Of a DNA stretch of 64,000 nucleotides, positions 1 through 9,872 are shown one piece after another. The notes below the pieces were generated by a model. It did no database searches. It saw nothing but the letters and a program-made list of their open reading frames with translations, and was not told where the DNA came from. Source of the stretch: CBDCGS01 sp965216915 (GTDB taxonomy: Bacteria; Pseudomonadota; Alphaproteobacteria; UBA828); NCBI GenBank assembly GCA_965216915.1, contig CBDCGS010000003.1, positions 124,001 to 188,000 of the forward strand, given 5' to 3'. Position 1 is the first letter of the stretch, and every line of letters starts with the position of its first letter. The position numbers and the translations under genes were made by a program.

Positions 1-1145
1 GCCGCGCCGGGCGCGAGCGCGCTCTCCGCCTCGGCGAGGAGGCGCAGGCCGCGCGCCAGGGTCTCGCGGAAGCGGCTCTCCTCGAGCTTCAGCGTCTCGG
101 TGACCAGCGGCGCGGCGCGCACCAGCTCGGGGTAGGCTTGGCCCATCTCGTGCACCAGGCTCGGCACCAAGCGCCAGAGCAGCGGCTCGCGGCAGCCCAT
201 CAGATGCGCGTGCCGCATCGCGCGTCGCATGATGCGCCGCAGCACGTAGCCGCGCCCTTCGTTGGAGGGCGTGACGCCATCGGCGATCAGGAACGCGCTC
301 GCCCGCAGATGGTCGGCGACGACGCGGTGCGAGACCGCGTGCTCGCCCGCGGGCGCCGCGCCGGCGGCCTCGGTGCTCGCCTGGATCAGCGCGCGGAAGA
401 GGTCGGTTTCGTAGTTGTCGTGCCGATCCTGGAGGATGGCGGCGATGCGCTCGAGCCCCATGCCGGTGTCGATCGAGGGCTTGGGGAGCGCGACGCGCTC
501 GTCGGGCGTGACCTGCTCGAACTGCATGAACACGAGGTTCCAGATCTCGACGAAGCGGTCGCCGTCCTCGTCGGCGCTGCCGGGCGGCCCGCCCGGGATC
601 TCGGGGCCGTGGTCGTAGAAGATTTCGGAGCAGGGGCCGCAGGGGCCGGTGTCGCCCATCGCCCAAAAATTGTCCGAGGTCGGGATGCGCAAGACGCGGC
701 TCTCGGGCAGGCCCGCGATCTTGCGCCAAAGGTCGAAGGCCTCGTCATCCTCGGCGTAGACCGTGGTGAGCAGGCGCTCGGCGGTCAGCCCGAACTCCTT
801 GGTGACCAGGTTCCAGGCGAGCTCGATCGCATGCTCCTTGAAGTAGTCGCCGAAGGAGAAGTTGCCGAGCATCTCGAAGAAGGTGTGGTGGCGCGCGGTG
901 TAGCCGACATTGTCGAGGTCGTTGTGCTTGCCGCCCGCGCGCACGCATTTCTGCGCGGTCGCGGCGCGCGTGTAGGGGCGCGTTTCCGCGCCGGTGAAAA
1001 CGTTCTTGAACTGCACCATGCCGGCATTGGTGAACATCAACGTCGGATCGTTGTGCGGCACCAGCGGGCTCGACGGCACGGCCGTGTGTGCGTGCACCGT
1101 GAAATAGTCGAGAAAGTGGCTGCGGATCTCGTTGACGCTCGGCAT
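1..1145 (-). CDS. alaS: Alanine--tRNA ligase, N-terminal part (runs off window)
   Basis: Charges tRNA-Ala with alanine in the cytoplasm. The reverse strand reads from an ATG at 1145 with no stop to base 1, giving about 381 codons of the usual ~880. The opening MPSVNEIRSHFLDYF, the class II motif TFFEMLGNFSFGDYF, the GMGLERI motif and the segment ADHLRASAFLIADG are characteristic of the AlaRS catalytic core and the start of the tRNA-recognition domain. The editing and C-Ala domains lie outside the window. It follows recA on the same strand after about 185 bases, an order seen in many alphaproteobacteria. Nothing in the visible part looks damaged. Confidence 0.96.
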   Translation of the reverse strand, partial: MPSVNEIRSHFLDYFTVHAHTAVPSSPLVPHNDPTLMFTNAGMVQFKNVFTGAETRPYTRAATAQKCVRAGGKHNDLDNVGYTARHHTFFEMLGNFSFGDYFKEHAIELAWNLVTKEFGLTAERLLTTVYAEDDEAFDLWRKIAGLPESRVLRIPTSDNFWAMGDTGPCGPCSEIFYDHGPEIPGGPPGSADEDGDRFVEIWNLVFMQFEQVTPDERVALPKPSIDTGMGLERIAAILQDRHDNYETDLFRALIQASTEAAGAAPAGEHAVSHRVVADHLRASAFLIADGVTPSNEGRGYVLRRIMRRAMRHAHLMGCREPLLWRLVPSLVHEMGQAYPELVRAAPLVTETLKLEESRFRETLARGLRLLAEAESALAPGA

Positions 1146-1287
1146 GGTCCCAAGGCCTCGGGTGCGCGCGCGGCTCCCGCCGCCCGACTGCTGAACAGGG
1201 TGCGTGCTACTTAGTCGTCAGCGCGCACCCTGTCCAGTGGGCCATCGCTGAGGCGAGGAGGACCGGGCCTCGCCCGCGACGACGGGA

Positions 1288-1319
1288 GCCCGCCCGATCT
1301 GGCCGATCGATCGGCGGGC
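1288..1319 (-). terminator. GC-rich inverted repeat after recA, possible terminator
   Basis: An imperfect inverted repeat (GCCCGCC arm pairing with GGCGGGC, extended by GAT/ATC with one bulged base) lies 11 bases beyond the recA stop on the reverse strand. No T-run follows, so it is not a textbook Rho-independent terminator. It may only slow or partly end transcription before alaS. Confidence 0.3.
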
Positions 1320-1329
1320 GCCGCTTGGC

Positions 1330-2406
<1,077 letters not shown>

Positions 2407-2453
2407 CAACGCCTCCCTTATTCCACACGGTTCGAGGTGGTGCAACGCGCCTG

Positions 2454-2481
2454 AATGTACATGATTTGTTCTCATACGCAA
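2454..2481 (-). promoter_or_regulatory. recA promoter with LexA-type SOS box
   Basis: On the reverse strand a box GAAC-N7-GTAC (2457-2471) differs by one base from the alphaproteobacterial LexA direct repeat GAAC-N7-GAAC. It overlaps a plausible sigma-70 promoter, TTGCGT (2476-2481), a 16-base spacer and TACATT (2454-2459), about 50 bases upstream of the recA ATG. A repressor there would cover the spacer and the -10. The box assignment rests on known alphaproteobacterial SOS boxes; the promoter hexamers are 4/6 matches each. Confidence 0.6.
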
Positions 2482-2563
2482 GAAGAAATATTTCGACGGC
2501 CCGCGGGTCGCGCCGGGGCGCCCCGCGATAAGCTGCGCGCCGGTTGGTGGGAGCGCTGATCGG

Positions 2564-3721
2564 CTATTTCGCGGCGGCCCACTGGCTCGTCGTGCGGTCC
2601 TTGGCGCGGAGCGCGCGGTCGCGGTTCCGGAGCCACCAGCCGAATTGCGGGTGCCACGCGCGGTATTCGGGATCGGCGCCGAGCGCGCGCGCAGCGTGAT
2701 GCGGCCAGTTGGGGTTGAACAGGATCTCGCGCCCGAGCGCGGCGAGATCGGCGCGACCCTCTACGATCAGTGCCTCGGCCTCCGCGGCCTCTCGGATGAA
2801 GCCGACGGCCATCGTCTGCACGCCGGCCTCACGCCGGATGGCCGCCGCGAAGGGTGCCTGGAAGGCGGGGCCGATCGGGATAGGCTGCCGCGGCGCCGGC
2901 CCGCCGATGCCGCCCGACGAGCAATCCACGACATCCACGCCGTGCGCCCTCAGTGCCCGGGCGAACGCGAGCGTCTCATCGAGCTCCAGTCCGCCTTCGA
3001 CCCAGTCGACCGCGGAGAGCCGGTAAAAGAGCGGCCGCGGTGCCGGCCACCCGCGGCGCACGCCCTCGACCACGGCGAGCGGGACGCGCATGCGGTTCTC
3101 CAAGCTTCCGCCGTAATCGTCGGAACGCTTGTTGCCGACCGGCGAAAGGAATTGATGCAGCAGGAAGCCGTGCGCGCCATAAATCTCGATCACCTCGAAG
3201 CCGGCCTCGCGCGCCCGTGCGGCGGCTGCGCCGAACGCCTCCACGACCGTCGCGATGCCGGCCGCGCTCAAGGCCTCGGGCCGGTGCCAGCCGGGTCCGA
3301 ATGGCTCGTCGGTGGCGGCGACGGCCGGCCACGGCGCCTCGCCGCGCAGCCGTTCGTCATCCTCGTCCACCCAATGGTCGCCATGCCAGGGGCGCCGCTC
3401 GCTCGCCTTGCGCCCGGCGTGGCCGAGCTGAATGCCGGCGACGGCGCCGAGCGACCGGATGGTCTGCGCGACCTCCGCGAGGCCCGCAATCTGCCCGTCG
3501 TGCCAGAGGCCCAAATCGCCATGGGTGCGCCGGCCGCGCTTTTCCACGGCGACCGCCTCGGTGAACACGAGACCCGCCCCACCCATCGCGAAGCGCCCCA
3601 AATGCACCGGGTGCCATGCGGTGACCGCGCCGTCTTGCGCCACATACTGGCTCATGGGCGAGACCACGACGCGGTTCTTGAGCGTCACGGTGCCGAGGCT
3701 CAGAGGATCGAAGAGGGCCAA
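2564..3721 (-). CDS. NADH:flavin oxidoreductase, Old Yellow Enzyme (YqjM/NamA-like)
   Basis: FMN-dependent ene-reductase that reduces activated C=C bonds or nitro groups using NAD(P)H; cytoplasmic, 385 residues. It has the OYE TIM barrel from the first residues: N-terminal LKNRVVVSPMSQY, the QLGHAGRKAS motif, the substrate-binding HGFLLHQFLSP segment, GGSLENRMR, and the C-terminal phosphate-binding region ending in GREILFNPNWP. The order of motifs matches the YqjM/xenobiotic-reductase subgroup. The start codon appears to be TTG at 3721, preceded by a strong GAGGGGA ribosome site 7 bases upstream. It lies 63 bases downstream of the hydantoinase-B-like gene on the same strand, so the two may be cotranscribed. 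The substrate is unknown. Confidence 0.88.
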   Translation of the reverse strand: MALFDPLSLGTVTLKNRVVVSPMSQYVAQDGAVTAWHPVHLGRFAMGGAGLVFTEAVAVEKRGRRTHGDLGLWHDGQIAGLAEVAQTIRSLGAVAGIQLGHAGRKASERRPWHGDHWVDEDDERLRGEAPWPAVAATDEPFGPGWHRPEALSAAGIATVVEAFGAAAARAREAGFEVIEIYGAHGFLLHQFLSPVGNKRSDDYGGSLENRMRVPLAVVEGVRRGWPAPRPLFYRLSAVDWVEGGLELDETLAFARALRAHGVDVVDCSSGGIGGPAPRQPIPIGPAFQAPFAAAIRREAGVQTMAVGFIREAAEAEALIVEGRADLAALGREILFNPNWPHHAARALGADPEYRAWHPQFGWWLRNRDRALRAKDRTTSQWAAAK

Positions 3722-3784
3722 GGTCTATCCCCTCAGGACGCCGCGTCGCTCCTGCGCCGGCGTGCGGCGCGTTGGCCGGTGCGC

Positions 3785-6079
3785 TCAGGGCGCGAGCGCG
3801 ATGTCGTGGAGGACGGGGTCTTCGGCGACGGCGATCTCGTTCTCGATCTGGGTGCCGCAGCCCGGACAATAGAAAAGCCGGAACTCGACCGCGTCGTCGA
3901 TGAAGCGGCCGGGATCGCCGATCAGCATGTTCGAGTCCGAAACCGGGCGGGTGTCGCGCAGGCAGGCATCCTTGTAGTTGGCCTCGAGCGCGCCGAGTGA
4001 AGCGCCACAATCGCCGCACGCCCAGTAGCGCCCATCCGCGTCCTCACGCACATCGAGGGCCTCGGTTGCGGCGACCGCGACCGCGCCGTCGCGTGCCGCC
4101 GGCGCGCCTTGGCCGTTGCCGAGCCGGGCGAGCCGCTCCGCCTTGATGCGCGCGCGGTTCTCCCCGGTTGCCGCGACGTCCACCGTGATGCCGTCGCCGT
4201 TGACGACCGCGCCGAAGATGCTGCGCGCGGCCTCGGGCGTGATGTTGCGGTGCAGGAGGTCGTGCGCCACTTTCGCTGGATCGCGGGTGAGCGGATCGCC
4301 GAAGCCGCCGCCGCCGCTCCAGCGCACGGCATAGACGTCGCTGGCGTGCTGGTCGAAATCCTCTTGGCGGAGCTCCAGATGCTCGGGCCGGCCCTCGACC
4401 TCGCTATGGTCCTCGATCAGCCGGCTTTCGGCAAAGCGCGTCAATATGTCGCTCTCGCGGATGAAGTTGTAGGCGTTGGTGGTCGACGGGTAGCCGCCCA
4501 TCATGCCGGTCGAGGTGGGCGTCGCGTTGCCCGACGAGAGCGTGTCGTGGGTGATGTGATCGGTGTTGTGCGGGATGAAGCAGGTCTCGGCCGAGAGCCC
4601 GCCGCGGTTCTTGCCGGCGCCGCCCGAATCCGGCAGCTCCTTCCGGTAAAGCACCAAGAGCGGGAAGTTCTGCTCGTTGTGCTCGACGTTCGGCAGCTGG
4701 CAAATCGGCGTGCGCGCCTGACCGCCGGTGTTGATGCCGTCGCCATGGGCAAACGCGCCGATCGAGCCGCCGATCGGGTCGATCAGGAGATAGCCGTAGC
4801 GCTCGCCCCACTGATCGGTGCCGCGAAAGATCGTGGTCGGCCACTGGCTGGTGCCGCCGATGCCCATGATGTCGCCGCGCAGCTCGGGGTCGGAATAGAG
4901 CATCTTCGAGATCGCGTTGTAGGCGGGGTAGAGCGAGATCTCCATGGACTGGGTGGGTGCGGTCGAAACGCTCGCCGGGAAGTCCGCGCAGTTGAGCGTG
5001 CCGGGCGTCGGGTCGAAGTCGATATGGCGAAGCGCGCCGCCGACCGCGAAATATTGATCCCAGGCGAGGAGCTCGTTGATCGCCACCATCACCGAGCCGC
5101 GCCAGCCAGAATAGGTCGCGTTCATCGCGCCGTCCTGGGGCGCGGTGCCGTCATTGTCGAAGGTGAGCTTGTCGCCCTCCTTGGTGACGGTGATCTGCAC
5201 GCGGTGGGTGCGCCGGTCGCCGGGCCGGCAGGCCTCGACATAGGTGCGATCGCTCCAGCGCCCATCGGGGAGCCGCGCGAGCTTGGCGAGGAAGGCGGCC
5301 TCCGCGTTGTCGATGATGCGCTTCATCACGCCCTTCACCGTGCGCGGACCATAGCGGCGGATGAGCTGGAGCAGGCGCGCGCGCGCCGTTATGTTGCCGG
5401 CGAGCTGAGCGCGGAAGTCGAGCGCCACCATTTCGCGCTTGCGCGAGGAGCGTAGATAGAGCTCCTCGATGTCGCGGCGCACGACGTCGTTCTCGACGAT
5501 CTTGACCGGCGGAATGAGGATGCCCTCGTCGAACGCGTCGCGCGCGGCCGGGCAGAAGCTGCCTGGCGTAATGCCGCCGATGTCGTATTGATGCAGGCAG
5601 TTGGTGATCCAGCAGAAAAGCTCGCCCTCCCAGAACACCGGGCAGATCAGCATCACGTCCATCTGATGGGCGGCCCCGACCCACGGGTCGTTGGCGAGGA
5701 ACATATCGCCTTCGCGGATCCCCGGATTGTCGCTCCGATGCTCCAGGATCCACTTCACCTGCGTGTCGGTGACGCCCGACATGTACTGCATGTAGGGCCC
5801 GAAATAGACGAACTCGGCATCCTCGGTGAGGATCGAGGGGTTGAGATCGAGCGCGTAGATCGCAACCGGCGAGCCCGAAATACGCTGGATGGTCGCGCCA
5901 TGCTCCTCGTTGATGTTCCAAAGATTGTGGCGGATCACCTCGTAGGTGACCGGATCGAGATCGGTCTCCCAGTCGCGGTGGAGCGTGAGCTTGGGCGCGA
6001 TCGCGAGTGTGTCGGGCGGCACATAGGGGTGGTTCCGCCCGTCGAAGGTGACGTCCGTGAGTTCGCTGATGCGCGGCAT
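3785..6079 (-). CDS. Hydantoinase B/oxoprolinase (acetone carboxylase alpha-like) with C-terminal zinc-ribbon domain
   Basis: Member of the HyuB/AcxB family, whose proteins form ATP-dependent amidohydrolases or carboxylases with a HyuA-type partner. The core spans about residues 20-640 of 764 and carries the family landmarks LANDPWVGAAHQMD, GSFCPAARDAFDEG, the glycine-rich GINTGGQARTP segment and GGGGFGDPL. The last ~80 residues hold two Cys pairs (CGDC and CPGC) and resemble the small gamma subunit of acetone carboxylase fused on. The start at 6079 (MPRISEL) is chosen because GGGAG precedes it; a longer frame has no support. There is no HyuA gene next to it; the only one in the window is at 32.6 kb. 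It is divergent from the monooxygenase gene at 6217. Substrate unknown. Confidence 0.85.
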   Translation of the reverse strand: MPRISELTDVTFDGRNHPYVPPDTLAIAPKLTLHRDWETDLDPVTYEVIRHNLWNINEEHGATIQRISGSPVAIYALDLNPSILTEDAEFVYFGPYMQYMSGVTDTQVKWILEHRSDNPGIREGDMFLANDPWVGAAHQMDVMLICPVFWEGELFCWITNCLHQYDIGGITPGSFCPAARDAFDEGILIPPVKIVENDVVRRDIEELYLRSSRKREMVALDFRAQLAGNITARARLLQLIRRYGPRTVKGVMKRIIDNAEAAFLAKLARLPDGRWSDRTYVEACRPGDRRTHRVQITVTKEGDKLTFDNDGTAPQDGAMNATYSGWRGSVMVAINELLAWDQYFAVGGALRHIDFDPTPGTLNCADFPASVSTAPTQSMEISLYPAYNAISKMLYSDPELRGDIMGIGGTSQWPTTIFRGTDQWGERYGYLLIDPIGGSIGAFAHGDGINTGGQARTPICQLPNVEHNEQNFPLLVLYRKELPDSGGAGKNRGGLSAETCFIPHNTDHITHDTLSSGNATPTSTGMMGGYPSTTNAYNFIRESDILTRFAESRLIEDHSEVEGRPEHLELRQEDFDQHASDVYAVRWSGGGGFGDPLTRDPAKVAHDLLHRNITPEAARSIFGAVVNGDGITVDVAATGENRARIKAERLARLGNGQGAPAARDGAVAVAATEALDVREDADGRYWACGDCGASLGALEANYKDACLRDTRPVSDSNMLIGDPGRFIDDAVEFRLFYCPGCGTQIENEIAVAEDPVLHDIALAP

Positions 6080-6216
6080 GCTGGCTCCCAATCGCTGAGG
6101 CGCGAAGGCGCGCATGATACGCGCATCGGGCGGGCTTGCACCATCGTCTGAAGCCATTGACGCGCGTCGGGGCGAGCGGCGAGCATGGCCCACCGCCGAT
6201 CGAGGGAGTGCCTGCC

Positions 6217-7389
6217 ATGTCTGCGCCAACCCGTGACGAACTGTTGGCCCGTGCCGAGGCGTTGATCCCGGTGCTGCGTGAGCGCGCGGAGGCGTGCGAG
6301 GCCGAGAGGCGCGTTCCCGACGAGACCATCCAGGACTTGCTCGATGCCGGCTTCTTCAAGGCCTGCCTGCCGGCGCGCTTCGGCGGTGCCGAGGTTGACT
6401 ACGGCACGATGATGGAGAGCGTGGCGCTGATCGCGCGGGGCTGCGGCTCGACCGGCTGGGTGCTCTGCAACCTCATGAGCTGCACCTTTAAGCTCGCCTT
6501 TTGGCCGCCCGAGGCGCAGGACGAAATCTGGAGCCGGAACCCGGAGACGCTGCTCACGGGCTCGCTGATCTTCCCCATGGGGCGGGCGACGCCCGTCGAG
6601 GGCGGCTACCGTCTGAGCGGGCGCTGGCCCTTCGGCAGCGGCATCGACCACGCCGAATGGAACTTCTTCGCCGCGATGGTGGAGGGCGCGGAGCCGCCCG
6701 AGTTTCGCATCTTGCTGGTGCCGAAGGCCGACTACAGCATCATCGACACCTGGTACACCTCGGGTCTGCGCGGCACCGGCAGCCAGGACGCCACGGTCGA
6801 AGACGTGTTCGTGCCCGCGCACCGCACGATCGACGCCCTCGACACGCGCGAGGGCGCAAGCCCCGGCAGCCGGGTCAACCCTGCGCCGGTCTACAAGCTG
6901 CCGATGTTCGCGATGTTCTTCTCTTGGGTTGGTGCTGTGGTGCTCGGCATCGCCGAGGGCGCGGTCGAAGGCTATGTCGAGAGCACGCGCTCGCGCGTCG
7001 CCCACTATAGCGGCGCGCGGGTCGCCGACTATTCCGCGACCCAGATCAAGATCGCCGAGGCGCAGGCCGCCGTCGCGGCGGCGCGCCACCTCTATCTCGG
7101 CAATTGCGCCGCGGCGATGGCGCTTGCGGAGGCCGGCGAGCTCCCCGATGCCGAGACGCGCGCCCGCTATCGTGCGGAAGGCGCCTACGCGGCGAAGCTC
7201 TGTTGCGGCGCGGTGGATCTCCTGGCGGCGGCGGCCGGCGGGGGCGGCATCTACGACCGCAACCCGCTGTCGCGCGCGCTCCGCGACATCAATGCCGGCC
7301 GCGCCCACATCACCCAGACCTTCGAGCCCAACGCGACGACATACGGGCGGGCCGTGCTCGGCCTGGAGACGGACAACCCGCTGCTTTAG
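6217..7389 (+). CDS. Flavin-dependent monooxygenase of the acyl-CoA-dehydrogenase fold (HsaA/C2-HpaH type)
   Basis: Probable oxygenase component of a two-component flavin monooxygenase: it would use reduced flavin supplied by a separate reductase to hydroxylate an aromatic or heteroaromatic substrate. The 390 residues show the acyl-CoA-dehydrogenase layout, with an N-terminal helical domain (ERRVPDETIQDLLDAGF, LPARFGG), a middle beta domain (GRWPFGSGIDHAEW, GTGSQDATVEDVFVP) and a C-terminal helical bundle ending in AHITQTFEPNATTYG. It lacks the acyl-CoA dehydrogenase catalytic Glu context. The ATG at 6217 has a GGGAG site; an upstream in-frame start has none. A 173-base gap separates it from the E1-alpha gene, and no flavin reductase is adjacent. 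Confidence 0.78.
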   Translation: MSAPTRDELLARAEALIPVLRERAEACEAERRVPDETIQDLLDAGFFKACLPARFGGAEVDYGTMMESVALIARGCGSTGWVLCNLMSCTFKLAFWPPEAQDEIWSRNPETLLTGSLIFPMGRATPVEGGYRLSGRWPFGSGIDHAEWNFFAAMVEGAEPPEFRILLVPKADYSIIDTWYTSGLRGTGSQDATVEDVFVPAHRTIDALDTREGASPGSRVNPAPVYKLPMFAMFFSWVGAVVLGIAEGAVEGYVESTRSRVAHYSGARVADYSATQIKIAEAQAAVAAARHLYLGNCAAAMALAEAGELPDAETRARYRAEGAYAAKLCCGAVDLLAAAAGGGGIYDRNPLSRALRDINAGRAHITQTFEPNATTYGRAVLGLETDNPLL

Positions 7390-7562
7390 GTGGCGCGCTC
7401 AGCCGCGCCTGTCGGTGTCCTCGCGCGGACTATTCAGACGGCGGAAGCCTTCTGATAGAACGTCGCTTGGAGGCTACGCACGCGCGCAGGGCGCGTCCCG
7501 GCGGCCGATCGAGAATCACGGCTGCATCGCGGGGCGGGACGAACACACGAAGGAGCAGCGTC

Positions 7563-8528
7563 ATGCAATTGAACAGGGAAGAGCTTCTGCACGCCTATCG
7601 GACGATGGCGGCGTGCCGACATTTTGAGGAGAGCGTCTACGCCAACTTCTCGGACGGAAAAATTCCGGGCTTTGTTCACTTGTCCGCGGGACAGGAAGCC
7701 ACGGCGGCCGGCGTGTACATGGCGTTGGAGGAGCGGGATTGGATCGCGACGACCCATCGCGCCCACGGTCAGTGCCTCGCCCGGGGCATGGATCTGCAGG
7801 AGACGATGGATGAAATCTATGGCGCAACGACCGGCGTCTGTGGCGGCAAGGGCGGCTCCATGCATATCGCGGACCTCGACAAGGGGATGCTCGGAGCGAA
7901 CGGGATCATCGGAGCGACGGGTCCGCTCGCGGTCGGCGCGGGCCTCTCCGCCAGAGCCAAGGGCGATGGCGGCGTCGCTGTCGCGTTCTACGGCGATGGC
8001 GGGTCGAACGCGGGGATGATCTTCGAGGCCTACAATCTCGCGAATATCTGGACCTTGCCGGTGATCTTCATTTGCGAGGACAACGGCTATGCCGAGTCGA
8101 CACCCTCGTCCTACGCGGTCGCGGGCACCCAGGTGGATCGGGCAAAGGGGTTCGGCATGCCGGGTGTCGAGGTCGACGGGTTCGACTTCTTCGCGGTCTA
8201 CGACGCGACGCGCGACGCGGTCGAGCGCGCCCGGCGCGGCGATGGCCCGAGCCTCATCCACATCAAGACCGCGCGCTTCTTCGGCCACTTCGTCGGGGAT
8301 GCGCAGACCTATCGCGCGGCGGGCGAGGTCGAGGCGCTCCGCGCCGAAAAGGATTGCCTGACGTTGTTCCGCGAAAAGGTCACCGGCGCCGCCCTGCTGA
8401 CCGACGAGGAGCTCGATGCGATCTTCGAGGAGGAGCGGCGGCGCATCGAGGACTCCGCGCGCACCGCTCAGGCCGCGCCGCGCGCCACAAAGGCCGATCT
8501 GATGACCGACGTTTACGGCTCGTACTAG
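7563..8528 (+). CDS. Thiamine-diphosphate-dependent dehydrogenase E1, alpha subunit (AcoA/PdhA type)
   Basis: Alpha subunit of a 2-oxoacid or acetoin dehydrogenase E1: it decarboxylates or cleaves its substrate on thiamine diphosphate. The TPP-binding motif is complete, GDG at residues 144-146 and Asn174. HLSAGQEATAAGVY, THRAHGQCLARG and GGKGGSMH are typical of the family, which is about 320-330 residues long (here 321). AAGGAG lies just before the ATG at 7563. The gene pairs with the beta subunit at 8645. No lipoyl E2 or E3 gene is in the window, which is unusual for an acetoin-type operon. Its TAG stop is the first codon of a dispersed repeat (8525-8627). Confidence 0.9.
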   Translation: MQLNREELLHAYRTMAACRHFEESVYANFSDGKIPGFVHLSAGQEATAAGVYMALEERDWIATTHRAHGQCLARGMDLQETMDEIYGATTGVCGGKGGSMHIADLDKGMLGANGIIGATGPLAVGAGLSARAKGDGGVAVAFYGDGGSNAGMIFEAYNLANIWTLPVIFICEDNGYAESTPSSYAVAGTQVDRAKGFGMPGVEVDGFDFFAVYDATRDAVERARRGDGPSLIHIKTARFFGHFVGDAQTYRAAGEVEALRAEKDCLTLFREKVTGAALLTDEELDAIFEEERRRIEDSARTAQAAPRATKADLMTDVYGSY

Positions 8529-8627
8529 AGCAAATCCCGAGCGGGTGTGATCACCTGCGACGACGCATTTGCTTCAATTCAATCAAATAGAGCACTCGCG
8601 TGAGCATGGGCGAGCGTGACATGCTCT
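8525..8627 (-). repeat. Dispersed two-hairpin repeat, copy 1 (inverted orientation)
   Basis: One of four copies of a ~105-base intergenic element in this window, here in reverse. Read on the reverse strand it begins AGAGCATGTCACGCTCGCC and ends GGGATTTGCTCTAG. The second half folds as a double stem, outer GCAAAT/ATTTGC and inner GCAGGTG with CACACCCGC (weaker here). The E1-alpha stop codon TAG is part of the CTAG terminus. The element separates the E1-alpha and E1-beta genes, and the beta-subunit start codon lies 18 bases beyond its other end. Confidence 0.85.
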
Positions 8628-8644
8628 CGCAAGGGAGAACGGGG

Positions 8645-9649
8645 ATGCCGACCAAAACGTACAGAGCCGCGATCAATGAGGCCATGGCCGGTGAGATGCG
8701 CCGCGACAGCTCAGTCATCGTGATGGGCGAGGACGTGTCGGGCGGAACCGGCGCGCCGGGCGAGGATGACGCGTGGGGTGGCCCGCTCGGCGTGACCAAG
8801 GGATTGCACACCGAATTCGGGCCGACGCGGGTGCTGGACACGCCGATCTCGGAAGGCGGGTTCGTCGGCGCAGCCGCAGGTGCCGCGATCACGGGCATGC
8901 GGCCGATCGTCGACGTCATGTTTGTCGACTTCGCCGGGGTCTGCCTCGACGGGATCTACAATCAGGCGGCAAAGTTCCGCTACATGTTCGGCGGCAAGGC
9001 GGAAACCCCGCTCGTCGTTCGGACGATGTATGGCGCGGGCCTCAGGGCCGCCTCCCAGCACAGCCAATCGCTCTATTCGATCTTCACCCATGTGCCCGGA
9101 CTGAAGGTGGTCGTGCCCTCGAGCCCCTATGACGCGAAGGGGCTGATGGTGCAGGCGATTCGCGACAACGATCCCGTCGTCTTTTTCGAACACAAGATCA
9201 TGTACGACGACGAGGGCGAAGTGCCGGACGAGGCCTACGTGATCCCGTTCGGCGAGGCCAACGTGCTGCGCGAGGGCGACGACGTCACGATCGTCGCCAT
9301 CGGCAAGATGGTGCATCTGGCCAGCCAAGCGGCGGACAATCTGGCGACCGACGGCATTTCCTGTACGGTGATCGATCCGCGCACGCTCTCGCCGCTCGAC
9401 GAGGAGACGATCCTCGAGGAGGTCGAGGCGACCGGGCGCCTGGTCGTGGTGGATGAAAGCCACCCGCGCTGTTCGGTCGCCGCCGACATTTCGTCTATCG
9501 TCGCGCAGAAGGCGTTCAAGTCGTTGAAGGCGGGGATCGAAAAGGTCACGGCACCCCATTGCCCGGTGCCGTTCTCGCCGGAACTCGAAGACCTCTACAT
9601 TCCGACCGTGGAGGACGTCGAAGCCGCGGTGCGCCGGACCATGGCCTAG
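8645..9649 (+). CDS. Thiamine-diphosphate-dependent dehydrogenase E1, beta subunit (AcoB/PdhB type)
   Basis: Beta subunit of the same E1 heterotetramer. It carries the transketolase pyrimidine-binding domain (YRAAINEAM at the N-terminus, VMGEDVSGGTG, DTPISEGGFVGAAAGAA with the catalytic-region Glu) and the C-terminal transketolase domain (DVTIVAIGKMVHLA, VIDPRTLSPLDEETI). It has 334 residues, normal for AcoB. The start at 8645 is chosen over an upstream one at 8600 because the earlier codons lie inside the repeat element, and a GGGAG site precedes 8645. It is followed after 223 bases by the molybdenum hydroxylase genes. Confidence 0.9.
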   Translation: MPTKTYRAAINEAMAGEMRRDSSVIVMGEDVSGGTGAPGEDDAWGGPLGVTKGLHTEFGPTRVLDTPISEGGFVGAAAGAAITGMRPIVDVMFVDFAGVCLDGIYNQAAKFRYMFGGKAETPLVVRTMYGAGLRAASQHSQSLYSIFTHVPGLKVVVPSSPYDAKGLMVQAIRDNDPVVFFEHKIMYDDEGEVPDEAYVIPFGEANVLREGDDVTIVAIGKMVHLASQAADNLATDGISCTVIDPRTLSPLDEETILEEVEATGRLVVVDESHPRCSVAADISSIVAQKAFKSLKAGIEKVTAPHCPVPFSPELEDLYIPTVEDVEAAVRRTMA

Positions 9650-9872
9650 CCATGATTTAGATCAAGGTTGTCCCCGGAGATCGGTGGGATCTATTGGGCG
9701 AGCCTTTGTCGGGCCGCCGGTTGGGCGGCCGGGTGCATCGAGGCGGTATCCGCGTGGCGTGGATGGGCGAGCATTGGAGTGAGCCGCGCGAGGTGGCGCG
9801 ATCGTTGCTGTTCCACGCAGCTGCCGGAGGACGGATCGGCTCGATCGCGCACCCGGCGGGGGAGGGGGTCGG

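Noticed and set aside
138..1214. Long forward open frame opposite alaS
   Set aside because: It mirrors the codons of alaS on the other strand; Arg/Gly/Ala-rich with no domain, as expected for shadow frames in high-GC DNA.
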